In this document: one piece after another, positions 25,456 through 36,943 of the stretch | Layout of the letters: every line of letters starts with the position of its first letter | How positions within the stretch are numbered: the first letter of the stretch is position 1 | Notes under the pieces: model-generated | Seen by the model: only the letters and a program-made list of their open reading frames with translations | The model's database searches: none | What the model was told of the DNA's origin: nothing | Origin: Acanthamoeba castellanii str. Neff | Taxonomy: Eukaryota; Discosea; Longamoebia; Acanthamoebidae | NCBI RefSeq assembly: GCF_000313135.1 | Contig: NW_004457554.1 | Span: 708,082 to 772,081 of the forward strand | Direction of reading: 5' to 3' | Length of the DNA: 64,000 bases | Program-made: the position numbers and the translations under genes

Positions 25456-26466
25456 ATGTCACCTGCGACAAAGCTACTCTTCATGCTGGCCTTGGGCCTG
25501 GCTCTCGCGGCCACGGCCTTGGCCGATGACTACAACAAGAAGCACGACGGCGGACCGTGCAAGGGCGGCTACTGGCCCGACGGCAAGGGCTGCTGTCCGG
25601 AGATCATCAAGGGCCGCGCCTACTACCGCGACGGCAACAAGTGCTACCCCAAGGACCTCGGCTGTGGCGTCTACTACGCGGACGGTCGTGGGTATGCTTC
25701 ACCGCACCGCACACACCGCACACACACAGCACGCACTCCATGTGAACACATTGTGAGCTGATGATGAACGACATGCAGGTACTACCCGGACGAGAAGGGC
25801 AACTACGCGAAGGACGGCGAGTCGTGCTCGTGGGAGCGCAAGTGCCACGAGCGCTGCATCCGCCCCGATCACTACGACGAGAAGGACTGTGACAAGACCA
25901 CCACGACCACCGAGGAGTGCCCCAAGGAGACCACTTCGACCAGAAAGGAGACCACCTCCACCAAGAAGCACACTACCACCACCGAGAGGCGCACCACCCC
26001 CAAGCGCACCACGACCACCGAAGAGTGCCCCAAGGAGACCACCACGACCAAGAGGCACACCACCACGACCGAGGAGTGCCCCAAGGAGACCACCACCAAG
26101 AAGGAGACCACCACGACCAAGAAGCACACCACCACGGAGGAGTGCCCCAAGGAGACCTCCACGACGAAGAGGCATACCACGACGACCGAGGAGTGCCGCA
26201 AGACCACGACCGAGAAGCCGTGCGAGGACGACAAGAAGTGCCCCGGCGGTCAGTGGAAGGACGGCCACGGGTGCTGCCCGCGCAAGGTGGGCCGCGAGTG
26301 GCGCTACCGCGACGCCCAGGGCTGCTACCCGATCGAGCTCGACTGCGGCGTGTTCTACGCCGACGCACAGGGCTGCTACCCGGACGAGCACGGCAAGTAC
26401 CTCAAGGCCGGCGAGTGCTGCCCCGACCACCGCAAGTGCTGTCCCGAGTGCGATGGCGGCTACTAA
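25456..26466 (+). CDS. Secreted two-domain Cys-rich protein, Leo-type cyst wall lectin candidate
   Basis: Two exons (25456-25691, 25779-26466), 307 residues. A clear signal peptide (residues 1-23) precedes an eight-cysteine domain (CKGGYWPDGKGCCP ... KCY ... GCGVYYADGRG ... SC ... KC ... RC). Then comes a spacer of about 100 residues rich in Thr, Lys, His and Glu built on EECPKETTTTKKHTTTT-like repeats, and a second domain related to the first (CPGGQWKDGHGCCP ... DCGVFYADAQG). This layout fits the Leo lectins described in Acanthamoeba cyst walls, in particular the type with a Thr/Lys/His-rich spacer, which bind cellulose. The assignment rests on architecture only. Expression would be expected during encystation. 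Confidence 0.75.
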
Positions 26467-26540
26467 GGACAGCGTCGCCTTTCTTCACTAACTGCGCCGC
26501 CAATCGCGAGTGAACACATAAAGTTGTTTTGCGCCAAAAG

Positions 26541-27142
26541 GAAATAACCGCCGCTTTTTTGACGCCGGGGTCGACTACGACTTCGTGCCGGTCACCAACT
26601 GGCCCGAGGCCAAGGCCCGGCTCACCGCCGCGGGCAAGCTGGCATTCGGCCAGGTCCCGCTCTACGAGGAGCCCGATGGCCTGACCCTGGTCCAGAGCTC
26701 GGCCATCGCGCGCCACCTGGCCCGCAAGCACGGCTACAACGGGGCCAGCCCCCACGAGGCGGCCCTGATCGACCAGGCCAACGAAGGCGTGGCCGACACG
26801 TTCACGGCCATCGCCAAGGTCATCTTTGGCACGCCGGCCGACCAACAGGCCGAGGCCAAGCAGAAGCTGGTCGGGGAGACCCTGCCGGCGCAGCTGCCGA
26901 GCTTTGAGAGGCTGCTCGAGCGCAACGGCGACAACGGCCACTTGGTGGGCGCGCGGCTGAGCTACGCCGACGTCGCGCTGTGGGTAGCCCTGCAGCTGGT
27001 GTTCGGCCGGGTCGAGGGCAGCCGCGACGCGCTGCTCGGGGCCTTCCCCGCCGTGAAGCGACTCGTTGACGGCGTGTCGCAGCGCGAGCGGGTCAAGGCC
27101 TACCTGGCCCGCGATGTGTACAACGCCGACAAGAAGAACTGA
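26541..27142 (+). pseudogene. Glutathione S-transferase lacking its start and first strand
   Basis: A GST-like reading starts near AGVDYDFVPVTNWPEAK and runs through GQVPLYEEPDGLTLVQSSAI (glutathione-binding Gln-Ser after the cis-Pro) to the all-helical C-domain (LSYADVALWVALQ) and TGA at 27140-27142. The segment expected before it, including the first beta strand and the catalytic Tyr or Ser, is missing, and the reading contains no Met codon at all. Only about 75 bp separate it from the previous gene's stop, too little for a normal promoter plus first exon. It is either a 5'-truncated copy or was joined here by misassembly; a far-upstream first exon cannot be excluded. Confidence 0.7.
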
Positions 27143-27197
27143 GCGCGAGGCCGTTTCTGGCTGAAGCAAATAAAGCAGCTCACGCTCACAAAACAGC

Positions 27198-30100
27198 TCA
27201 GAAGTCGTAGCACAGAGGCTCGACCATCTTGGTGGGCGCCGTCTCGAGCGGCCTGTTGTCGCCCTCCGACGCCTTCTTGAGCTTGGCGAACACCTCCGGC
27301 GGCACCGGCGTCGGCGACAACCTGTCACCAACCAACACACATGACACACTCGAGCGAACAAAAAAAAACTAATACAAAAGACAAAAACAAGAAAAATGGA
27401 ACAGTAACAAACGTACTGGTCTGGCGTGAAGAGTTCCAGAAGGCGCTTGATCTGTTTGGCGGTCAGGAGCGGGCAGATCTGCTTCAGCATGTCCCCTTCC
27501 AAGATCACGTTCTGTGTGTCGTGTCGTGTCGTGTCGTGTCGTGCGGGGGAGGGGATTAGTGTGGTTCGCTATGCGCGCGATCGTGAAGGGATACTCTTGG
27601 CTCGTGTCGTTGAGACGTATATACTTTGTCCATGACCAGCACGTTGGCCGCCTGCGCCATAATGTCCAGCTGGCTCCTGCTCACGCACAATGCCGTTACA
27701 CCATTTTCGTGCAGTCGGAACACACGACACACACGACACACACGACACACACGACACACACGACACACACGACACACACAGACACACGTGCGAACTACAT
27801 GCGTACTTGATTTCGGGAATCTGGAGGGTCTTGCTGATCCACTGCTCGAGTTGCGACAGCTCGAGCTTGATCTGGAATCCGTTGGAGCACGTACACATGC
27901 GCTTTGTGTTCAAACTGGGCGACAGGCTCTACAGGTTAACACAGAGCTTTGCAGTTGTGTGTGTGTGTGTGTGTGTGTTGCGTGTGTGTGTGTGTGTGTC
28001 GTACAGCGTGTTGAATAGGGTGAAGTTGATGAAGTAAAGGCCTGGGAGAAGAATTGCTTCATGAGCTGCATGTGGATGCTGTTCTCCGTGAAGACCGTGA
28101 GGTAGCTATCGAGGATCGGCAGCAACGTCTCCTGCGTCGAATGGAGCGTGCATTTCCTTCACACAAGGAATAAATCAATTTATAACCAAATAAATAAATA
28201 TTAATAACCAAATAAAGAAATAATAATCAAATAACTAAAAAGAGAATAAAGGCGCTTACGTGGCACTGCTCAGGGCTGAGGGCTGCTCGAGAACGGCGAT
28301 GCTCAGCACGGTCGCCAATTCCTGTGGGCAGCCCAGGGTTGGTCAGTAACAATTCCACATATTTATAATAATTATTGTAATTGTAATTGCTAATATTTGA
28401 CGTACGGTGTAGAGGCTGGTCAGGAGCCGCTCGAAGATGGCGGCGATGACGATCTGGAGGCGCGCGGCAAAGTCGCCGATGACGCCGGCCTTGCCGGACT
28501 TGGACGCCACCGCGTGGTTGTAGCCGAACTCGAGCCGCAGGGAGCGGTAGATGTAGGACGCGATCGAGAGCCAGTAGCCGGTCATCATCTTGTCGGTCCG
28601 CTTCGAGCTCGCGTCGATGGCGTCGACCAGGTAGTTCAGGAAATCGCCGCGCTCGGCGCCCTTCTCGAACACCTTCCACTTGGTGAACACGCGCAGGGCG
28701 CGGTCGGCCGGCACGGGCGTCCGGTCCTCGGAGAAGTTGAGCTGGTTCTCGTGGTAGAAGCCGGTGATGAGGAAGTTGAGCTCGTCCCGCTGCTGCTTGA
28801 ACGTCTCGGCCTCGTTCTTGAGCGCGGCCAGCTTGTCCTTGGCCCCGCCCTCGGCTGACTTGGACCGCTTCATGCCTGGTGGTACTCATCAGCCACACGA
28901 CTCCACACACTACACGCGCCCAAACGCACAGGCTCAACCGCACGCGCACGCGCAAAAGTACCGTCGTCGTCATCGGTGTCGGAGCTGTCGTCGCCTCTTC
29001 GCCGTCGCTGGACGGAGAGATTCCAGTCCTTCTCCTCGAGCTCGTGCTTGAGCTTGGTCACCTCGAGCCGGAGGGCGTCGAGCTCCTTCTCCCTCGCCTT
29101 GGCCTCATCGGCCGCCGCCGCGCTCTGTTCGCTGCGCTGCCGCGCCTCGATCAGCTCCTGCCGCAGCTTGCGGAGCTCGTCCTCCTGCTGCTGGATCACA
29201 TCCGACTCGCCCTTGCCCTCGCGGAAGGCCGTCAGCTGGCCGGCGACGGTCTGCAGGTGGGCCTCGGCCTCGGCCCGCGCGCGCTCGGCGTCGGCCTTCT
29301 CCTGCCGCAGCCGCTCGGCCTCCTTCCGCAGGTCCTCGGCCTGGGCGCGCTCCTGCTTGAGCTTGCCCACCTTGGTCTTGAGCTTGTCGAGGGCCTCCTC
29401 GCGCTGTCGGATCATCTTGCCGCGCTCGTAGACCTCCTGCTCGAGCCGCGCCAGCTTCTTCTTGGCTCCCTCGCTCGCGCCACCACCACCGCCGCCGCCG
29501 CCCTCGCCATCGTCGTCGTCGTCATCCTCCGCCTCAGAGAACACCTCACCCTCACCCTCCTGTGTGTCGTGTCGTGTCGTTGGTCGTGTCGTGTGAGGGC
29601 CACGCCGGCGAGCAAGGAAGATGAGATGTGGGGCGTACGCTGTCCGAGTTCTCGGTTTCGGACATGTTGGGATCGGTTTCGGCTTCAAACGACCCGCCGT
29701 CCAACTCCAGCACCTTGCCCGAACTGTCCTTCTTGTCCACCCTTTAATGTTGCGCATGGAGTGCGTGTGAGTGCGTGTGTGCGTGTCGTGTGTGTGTCGT
29801 GTGTGTGCCGTTTGAGTAAATCACATGTTTGGCGCAAGCAAAACGATCCAAGGCTGCGTACTGCTTCTTGAGAATCTTGTCGTTGAATTTGAGCCACTGC
29901 GTCTTGATGGTCAACTGTATGCACAAGAACAGATATCGTTGGTGTGTGCGGTGTGTGCGGTGTGTGCGAAGATAAGGTACCACGAGGGTTGAGGTGTCCT
30001 TGGACTTCTTGAACTTGAGCGGCAAGGTGATCTGGTCAGTGCCGTCTTCGTTGGTGTACTCGGCAAGGTTGAGCTTGGTGCTCGAGTGCGTCTTGTCCTG

Positions 30101-30618
30101 CTTGCGCTTGCCGATGACATCCTGCTCGCAGCCAAGAGAGAACTGAGTGAGCCACTCCGCACGCCACGCACGACACGACACGCACGCCACTATCAGATCG
30201 CGAGGTGAGCGCACCTCTTTCAAGCTGAAGGAGATGCCGCGCGCGTCGAACTCGTCGGCCTCAGACTCGCGCGTGAGGGAGCACGTGAACACGATCTTCT
30301 CCTCCCAAGTGGCCAGGCAGTCTCGCGCCTTGTCGTCCACCCACCGTCGTCAGCTCAGCCATCAAAGAAAACAAATAATAAATAAATAAAATAGCTGCAC
30401 AAATATTAATTACAAAAAAACTTGCTGGTTAAATTAATTGATTGTTTGAAAATCGTGAAGTAAAGGATGAGTACGAGGGCTCGTTTGGTCAGGCCTTGAT
30501 TCTTGCGCGAGCCGCGCCTCCACAAGATGAAGATGGTGCTTCCATTGAGCTTCTCGGGGAGTTTGGTGATTTTCTTGACGGTAATCTCGTACTTGATCTT
30601 CACCTTATCCTTCGGCAT
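27198..30618 (-). CDS. NT-C2, coiled-coil and dilute (DIL) domain protein
   Basis: Thirteen exons from ATG 30618 to the stop at 27198 (main ones 30618-30475, 30353-30215, 30121-29981, 29559-28962, 28875-28406, 28156-28005, 27914-27807, 27511-27417, 27321-27198), about 746 residues. The N-terminus is an NT-type C2 domain (KYEITVKKITKLP, ILWRRGSRKNQG, WLKFNDKILKK). An acidic stretch and a long Glu/Arg/Lys coiled coil follow. The C-terminus is a DIL domain as in class V myosin tails (QLMKQFFSQAF, LEQWISKTLQIPE, CPLLTAKQIKRLLELFTP). There is no motor. Such proteins probably link membranes or vesicles to cargo machinery. Two one-base frame breaks occur, at CCC 30340-30342 and AAA 28036-28038; both restore with one base in a homopolymer. 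Confidence 0.85.
27719..27786. repeat. CACACGA-type microsatellite in an intron
   Basis: Six near-perfect copies of a 10-bp unit (ACACACGACAC-like) in the intron between two DIL-domain exons. It is the cleanest example of the dinucleotide-derived repeats that fill introns across this window (others at about 2690-2735, 4997-5060 absent, 7290-7318, 45005-45062). Confidence 0.85.
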
Positions 30619-30808
30619 CGTTGAGTGTGCGAACGACAAGCTTCAAACAAAATGCAACCGAACCGCCCTCGTCGTTGCTGCTCTGATCTTGGCAACCAAA
30701 CAACAAAAAATAACCCAAATATCAGCCGAATAAATGGCCAGCGAAAATAAAAACAATAATAATGAAATGATCATTTCATTTTTAATATTGTTCGCTCGTG
30801 TGAGATGA

Positions 30809-31184
30809 TCACCACTTCTTGTTCTTGTTCAGGCCCCACTTGATGGTCTGCTCCTCGACCTTGGCCTTGAGCTCGGGCGGCAGATCGGCCCAGGCCTCGG
30901 TGGCCTTCACCTGCGCCAGGAACTGGGCCATGAAGAACTCACAGGCCCGCTCCAGCACCTGCGCCTCGTACATGACCGCCACGGGGTAGAGGCACGCCAC
31001 GTTGTCCACGTCGAGCGAGTAGCCCAGCAGCGACTCGACGATCATCTTGAGCCGGGGCAGAGTGTACGCGCACGAGGCCCCGAGCAGGTCGACGGCGGTG
31101 TCGCCCGTGATCTCCTCCACGTCGCCCGTGTAGCAGTACTCTCGAATGGCCCTGCATCATCGGTGATCAGTGAGCCAGTGCGTG

Positions 31185-31223
<39 letters not shown>

Positions 31224-34200
31224 CGTGTGCGTCGTGTGTTGTGTGCGTGTGCGTTGTGGGGTACCGGAAGATGGGTTCTCGGACGTGAGGCAATTCGATC
31301 TCGTCTTGCTGGGCCTCTTTGAGGCCGGAGGTGAACATGCCCTTGAAGTACTCCGAACTGGCCGCCAGGAACACCTTGTGGGCCTTGATCGGGACCCCCT
31401 CGACCAGGAACGAAACGTCCGAATACCGCATGGGCTCCTCCATCAACACGCCAAAGTCCTGGGCAAAGGTGGACTCGCGGACCACGACGTAGCCGAACTT
31501 GAGGCGCTTGCACATCTCCTCGAGCCGCTCCACCCCGTAGTAGTTCGCCACCACCTCCAGGTCATTGCCAATTTCCTGTGCGTGTGCGTGTGCGTGTGCG
31601 TGTGCGGTGGTGCGTGTGCGTGTGCGTAGGCGTGTGCGTGTGCGTGTGCGTGTTAGTCGAGACGTAAACGGCACACGTGCGATGCGGAACAGGACACGTA
31701 CCTTGAGCTTATCCTTCTCGACAGTGTCGCGGTAGAGGTAGCCGATGAACTCTCGGAACACGTCGACGGGAATATGGCTCAGCTCAGCGGGTGGTCGCAA
31801 CTCCACCACCCCGCTCGCCGACTCCGACTCCGACATGGAATGCAGCAACACGCGCAGCACCGGCGATCGCGCGCACAACACCACCTGCAGACGACCGCCC
31901 TCGCCAGTTCAGTCGACTGCTTGCGGGTGGTCACTAAGCGGAGGCCGACGCACCTTGTGAGCCGGGAAGACCTCCGAGCCGACGATGAACTCCACGTCGC
32001 TGAACTCCTTGACAAAGGCGAAGTTCTTCAGCTGCCGGCCGGTCTCCACGCCGGGGCCGGCCGTGCGCAGGAACTCAAGCGTCTTGGCCGTGCCCTGCTG
32101 GTACTCGTCGACCGGCAGGTTCTTGATCGGGTTGTGGCTCTGAGGGGAGTTGAGGATTGTGGTGAGCCATTGGGAACTGTAAACTGGACTACTGATACGA
32201 GAGAGGGGGACGCACCAGGCGCAGCAGAGTGAGCTTGGGCAGATAGCCCAGCTCGGTCGGTACGAACATGATCTTGTTGTTGTTCAGGTACAGCTTGCGC
32301 AGGCTCGGCATTTCGCCCATCTGATTGCAATGAACGAAAGAAAGAAGGAAAAAAAGAACGAACAAAAGAAAGAACGAAAGCGTCAACCACAGTTATTATT
32401 TGAGACGATCGGAGGTCTGGGGTTACCTGGGGAGGAAGGCCGCGAATTTGGTTGTGGTTGAGTTCGAGGATCTGCAGGGTTGTCATCTGGTCCACCTGCG
32501 GCGGCATCGTGATCAACCTAACCGCCGCGGCGGCGGGGAATGAACAGGTTACATCCGACGCTCTGCAGCAGAGCCCTCAAGAGAGACAAGACAAGAGGGG
32601 TCTCGTGGTACTTGTTGTGGGACAGGTCCAGATTGAGCAGCTGAGGGAGAACAGTAAGCTCCGCCGGGAATTCGGTGATCTGGTTGAACGACGCGTACAG
32701 CTGGAGAGAACGGGCGTGTTTTACGACCCACGTTAACATCGGTTGACTCACCGCACACACCGCACACAACAACACACACACCAAAGCCCGGGAACAGGCT
32801 GTTGGCACCTTGGTGAGGCTGGACAACTGGCAGATGGTGACGGGAAGCGCCGAGAGCTTGTTGTTGTGCAGATTGAGCTCGGTGAGCGTCGTCAAGCGGC
32901 CCATGAGCTCGATCGGGAGCGCAGGGACGCCCTTGTTGGTGATGCTCAGAATGCGGTTCTCGTTGACGTAGGCCTCCTCGATCTTGATCAGCGTCTCCTC
33001 GTCGCACTCGGTCTCCGGTCGGTCGATGAACTTGTCCCGGTTGTGGTCGCGTGGCGGAGCGCCCGCGCCATACGAGGGCAGGTTCCAGGTCTCGAGGAAG
33101 TCGGCCGACAGCGGCCGCCCGTAGAGCCCCTCAAACCGCGTGCGGACCGCAGTCCTGGGCATCAAAGAGAAAAAGAAGAGAAAAGAGAAGAAAAGAGAAA
33201 AGTTGGATCGCCGGTGCCGAGAGAATGAGGAATGTGAGGAGGCACGCGTACATGTCGGGAGCCGGCGGAGGATTGCGGGGAGCGACGTAGTTCCAGGGCG
33301 TCTGGTAGACAGGGGGCGGTCGATAGACAGGCGGCTGATAGACCGGACTGAGCACGCGCAGGGCCGGGGTGAGCCCACGCCACCCGACCAACAGGATGAA
33401 GAGAGGAGGGGGAGAGATGGAGAGATTGGGAAGCCACGCACGTGTAGGCAACTCGTTGGGGTGCCGGCTTGGGCTTGGGTGTGGGCTTGGGCTTGGCGGC
33501 GGCCTTCTGCTTCTTCTGCTCCTCCTTGGCCTTCTTCTCCTTGTGGTCGCTGAAGCCCGCACCGGCAGCGGCACTGGCACCGGCCTTGCCCTGCAAGAAA
33601 TGACCGCGCAGGATCACACCCGAAACACACAGTTGAGCGTCACAAGGCCAAGATCAAAGTGAGGGAAGCGAAGGGCCAAGTGGCTCCAGGCGTACCGGCG
33701 AAGTCGCCCGCGGTGCCGGCGCTGGCGGGGCGAACTGGGCGTCTTCGGTCTTCCAGAACAGCCTGCACAGCCCAGGCCGGATCAGTGGACCAATCATCCG
33801 TGTGGCCCAGGTGGTGCACGTACCAGTCGCGCACGGCATCCATGAGTCGCTCGAGAATGGGCATCTCCTCGACCATCCAATCCTCGGCCTGGTACACAGG
33901 GAGACCGGGCACCCACGACACGGTGTCACCATGTCAGCCCAGCCGACTGCAACACAAACGACGGAACACAACACGACACACACGAGATCATGGCACACGA
34001 GGTTGTGGGGGTTGCTTGTGTGATCTCTGCCCAACACGTGCTGTGATATCATGGTACACCAACACACACACACACACACACACGTACGCACACACACACC
34101 ACACAGAGAGAGACGCACGTATTCTTCGAGGAGCGAGCGCAGCTCCCTGCAATCAGCACCGCCCACGTGCGCCCCATTGCTTTGCACCTGCGCAGGTCGA

Positions 34201-34777
34201 CGGGAGTGGCGGTTAGCGGTTGGCGGTGAGCGGCAAACCGAACCGGGTTCACATGAAGCCAAACCTTGAACTGTGGCGGATCGTCTTCGAGGTACATCAT
34301 AGTGTCCAGCTCCACCTCCACCACCACATTGACTGCCAACGAGGATCGCCGTTGCCGCACACGTCAGCCACAGCGACAGGCGCTGGCAGGCAACTTTTAA
34401 AACAAAACTGTGCTTTGGTGGTACCCTCCGCGCTCACGAAGGCGAGCTTGAAGCCCAGCGAGGTCTCGGTGAATCGCTCCGGGCCATACTTGGCTGCCAG
34501 TCGCTTGATCTCCTGAGCCAGCGTCACCGTACTCTCGTCCTGCACCTATCATAGGTGCAGTTTTTTTAATGTTGTACATATTTATATATATATATATATG
34601 TATACATAGTTCAGGGTGCAGGTCGAAGTGCCAGCTCTCAAATATTTCATATAAAATAAAAGAATTTATTAAAGTAAATCAATAAATAGAAAAAAAAAGT
34701 ACCTCTTCTTGGGAGACTCGGCCGGAGCCCAAGTTGGCCATGGACAGGGCAAAGGCAAGGTCGTCTTCCTTCTCCAT
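30809..34777 (-). CDS. RWD-LRR-BTB-BTB protein
   Basis: Sixteen exons, all closing in phase to 787 residues (34777-34703, 34545-34425, 34332-34265, 34187-34119, 33888-33824, 33762-33696, 33590-33442, 33347-33252, 33154-32809, 32700-32612, 32517-32427, 32320-32216, 32139-31954, 31884-31702, 31575-31265, 31151-30809). Residues about 25-165 resemble an RWD domain. A Lys/Pro/Ala then PPPVYQ-rich linker follows. LRRs (ELNLHNNKLSALP, LNLDLSHNK, LELNHNQIRGLP) come next, then two BTB/POZ domains (SDVEFIVGSEVFPAHK; SDVSFLVEGVPIKAHKVFLAA) and a BACK-like helix region. BTB proteins often act as Cullin-3 adaptors, so substrate recruitment for ubiquitination is a reasonable inference. Confidence 0.85.
34540..34608. 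repeat. 21-bp perfect palindrome and (AT)n tract at an intron end
   Basis: CTGCACCTAT-C-ATAGGTGCAG (34540-34560) is a perfect inverted repeat spanning the 3' splice site of intron 1 of the RWD-LRR-BTB gene. On its plus-strand right side lies an AT-rich stretch including (AT)n at about 34583-34600. Confidence 0.8.
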
Positions 34778-35053
34778 TCGATCTCTGGGCAGCTGTGTTG
34801 TGTAGTCGGTCGTACGACTGGTGGGCGAGTGTTGTCCTTTGGGAGCCCCGCCACCCCTTCGCTGAACAGAGACCAACCGAGAAAATTGTGGGGAGCCGAA
34901 ACCCAACGCTTTCCCTCGCGCGAGCTGCTGACGTCACGCTAAGCAATGATTGGTGGCGTGGAGGTGGGGTTGGCCGTAAACGGTTTACGGGCAAAAGACA
35001 AGATAAATAGAAATATAAAAATAAAACGAAAAAAGAGAGACGGTCCCCTCGAC

Positions 35054-36660
35054 ATGGGGTTCAGCGAGGATGAGACGTTCGTCCTCATGGTGGGCACCGG
35101 GGTGTGCGGCGGCCTCTCCATCTTGGGTTCGCTCTTCATCATCTTCTCGGCCCTCCTCTTTCGCAAGCTGGACCTCCAGTACTGGCGATTCGTCGTCGGG
35201 CTCACCCTCGTCGACCTCCTCCTCGGCATCTGCATGGTTCGCCCCCCCCCTTCGTTATTTTATTTCCATTTTACCTCTTTAGTTTTTTATAATTGTTTTA
35301 TTGATTATTTAATTTCATAATTAAAAATCGGCAATGCCTTTTCCATTGTTATTTATGGCAGGCGAGCGGCGCCCTGGCCTGGCTGGCCGGCTGGACCTTC
35401 ACCGGCGCATTGTGCTACATGCAAGGTTCGTCGTCAGCAATAAAATAAAATAAAACGAGACGCGCGGTTTGGCTAACGTGAGCTTGCCAGGCTGGACGAT
35501 CACGTTTGGAGGGCAGGCGTCCAATATGTACATATTGATCATATCAATACTCATATATTCGGCCACCGTCCGTGGACAGGAAATGAGCGTCCCCGTCGAA
35601 ATCGCGCTCCACGTACACGCCTCTCTTCCTGCCTCTGTGCGTGTGCGTGTGCGTGTGCGGCGGTGCGTGTGCGTGTGCGTGTGCGGTCTGACCTTTTACC
35701 TCTTTGCGTTAGGCGACGGCGTGGGTGTGGGGCGCGGCGTTCGCCGTGTTTCCCTTCTTCGGCCTGGACGACTTCCGCTACGTGCCTGCGGGCGGCTGGT
35801 GTTGGCTGGCCGATGAGCCCAAGTACGCCCGGTTCGTGCTGCTCTACATTGGGTGCGTTGCCCGACTCGCCGAGCCCCAGCCGCCGCCGGTTGCACACCC
35901 GCTCTTGTCTCACGCGGCTGCCGGCAGGTCGTGGGTGATCATCGGGCTCATCATCGTGATCTACCTCCGAGTGTGGCTCTTCATTCGACAACAGGACGCA
36001 CACATCGCCAAAAAGAAGGGCCTGCTCCATTCCACAGGTGCCATGTCGCGCGCGTGTGTGCGTGTGCGCGTGTTGCGGCTGTTGTGTGCGGTCATGCGTG
36101 TGCGGTCATGCGTGTGCGGTGTTAAGGGGAAGTACCACTGTGGTGCAGTGACCGGCACCGAATCGGCGGAAGAGGTGCAGCGGAAGAAGACCACCCGGGC
36201 TCTCTTCATCTACCCCATCGCCTCGATCATCTTGTGGATCCTCCCCTCGGTTAGCCGTGTCTACGAGATCTGGCTGCCGCCGATCTTCGTGCTCGTCGCT
36301 TGTCGCGTACGTCCCATCGTCGTCACCACCGTCGTCATAGCCCCTTGCCGGCCCCCAAAGCTGGTGTTTCGTGCTGACCACTTGCTCGTCGGCAGTCGTG
36401 GTCGTATCCTCTGCAGGGGGCGATCGACGCCTTTGTCTATGGGCTGACCTCTGGCGTGACCAAGGTTCGCACCTTAGTTCACACGCATGGCTGACCACAC
36501 TTTATCGACTCTTGACCTCACGCACTGCCCCGCCACACACCAACAGGACATCCAAATGTGGTGGCGAGGGGAGCGGCCCTACCGCCTGATCAACGCCGAC
36601 AGCGTCTCCATCAACAACCCCTCACTCAACGTCCCACAGCGATCTTTCCACGAAACGTGA
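35054..36660 (+). CDS. Seven-transmembrane receptor, cAMP receptor-like
   Basis: Eight exons (35054-35236, 35362-35425, 35491-35612, 35713-35852, 35928-36037, 36149-36306, 36396-36464, 36547-36660) give 319 residues. Seven hydrophobic helices are visible: VLMVGTGVCGGLSILGSLFI; VVGLTLVDLLLGICM; the MYILIISILIYSAT segment; AWVWGAAFAVFPFFGL; SWVIIGLIIVIYLRVW; ALFIYPIASIILWILP; and a last helix in GAIDAFVYGLTSG. A Cys pair in the second and third extracellular regions (CYMQG, GWCWL) is typical. The pattern matches cAMP-receptor-like/GPR-type receptors of social and free-living amoebae. Ligand unknown. The C-tail is short and Ser/Asn-rich. Confidence 0.82.
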
Positions 36661-36943
36661 GGCCAGAGAGGAGGAGACCACCAATTTTTGTTACCTGGGG
36701 TGAGGAGAGAGGAGAGTGGATGTTTTTTGTACAAAAGGCCAATGGTGATGATGATTAAACTATGAACTGCATGCAACACAACAACCTGTTCAGATGATGC
36801 GCCCAGCTCATGAGATTGATGTTGGCACAAGAGGATGGTAGAAAGAATTTCTTTACATTGCAAAAAAAATAGAGGATGGAGGGTAGGTTCCAAACCAACG
36901 CTCCACGATCGCTCTCGCTTGTTTTGTTGTGCTGTCACTCACC

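Noticed and set aside
27719..27786. Regular short repeats resembling a CRISPR array
   Set aside because: Units are contiguous with no unique spacers; it is an intronic microsatellite in a eukaryotic genome.
28397..28858. Plus-strand open frame opposite the DIL protein
   Set aside because: Shadow of a GC-rich exon on the other strand; low-complexity composition and no family resemblance.
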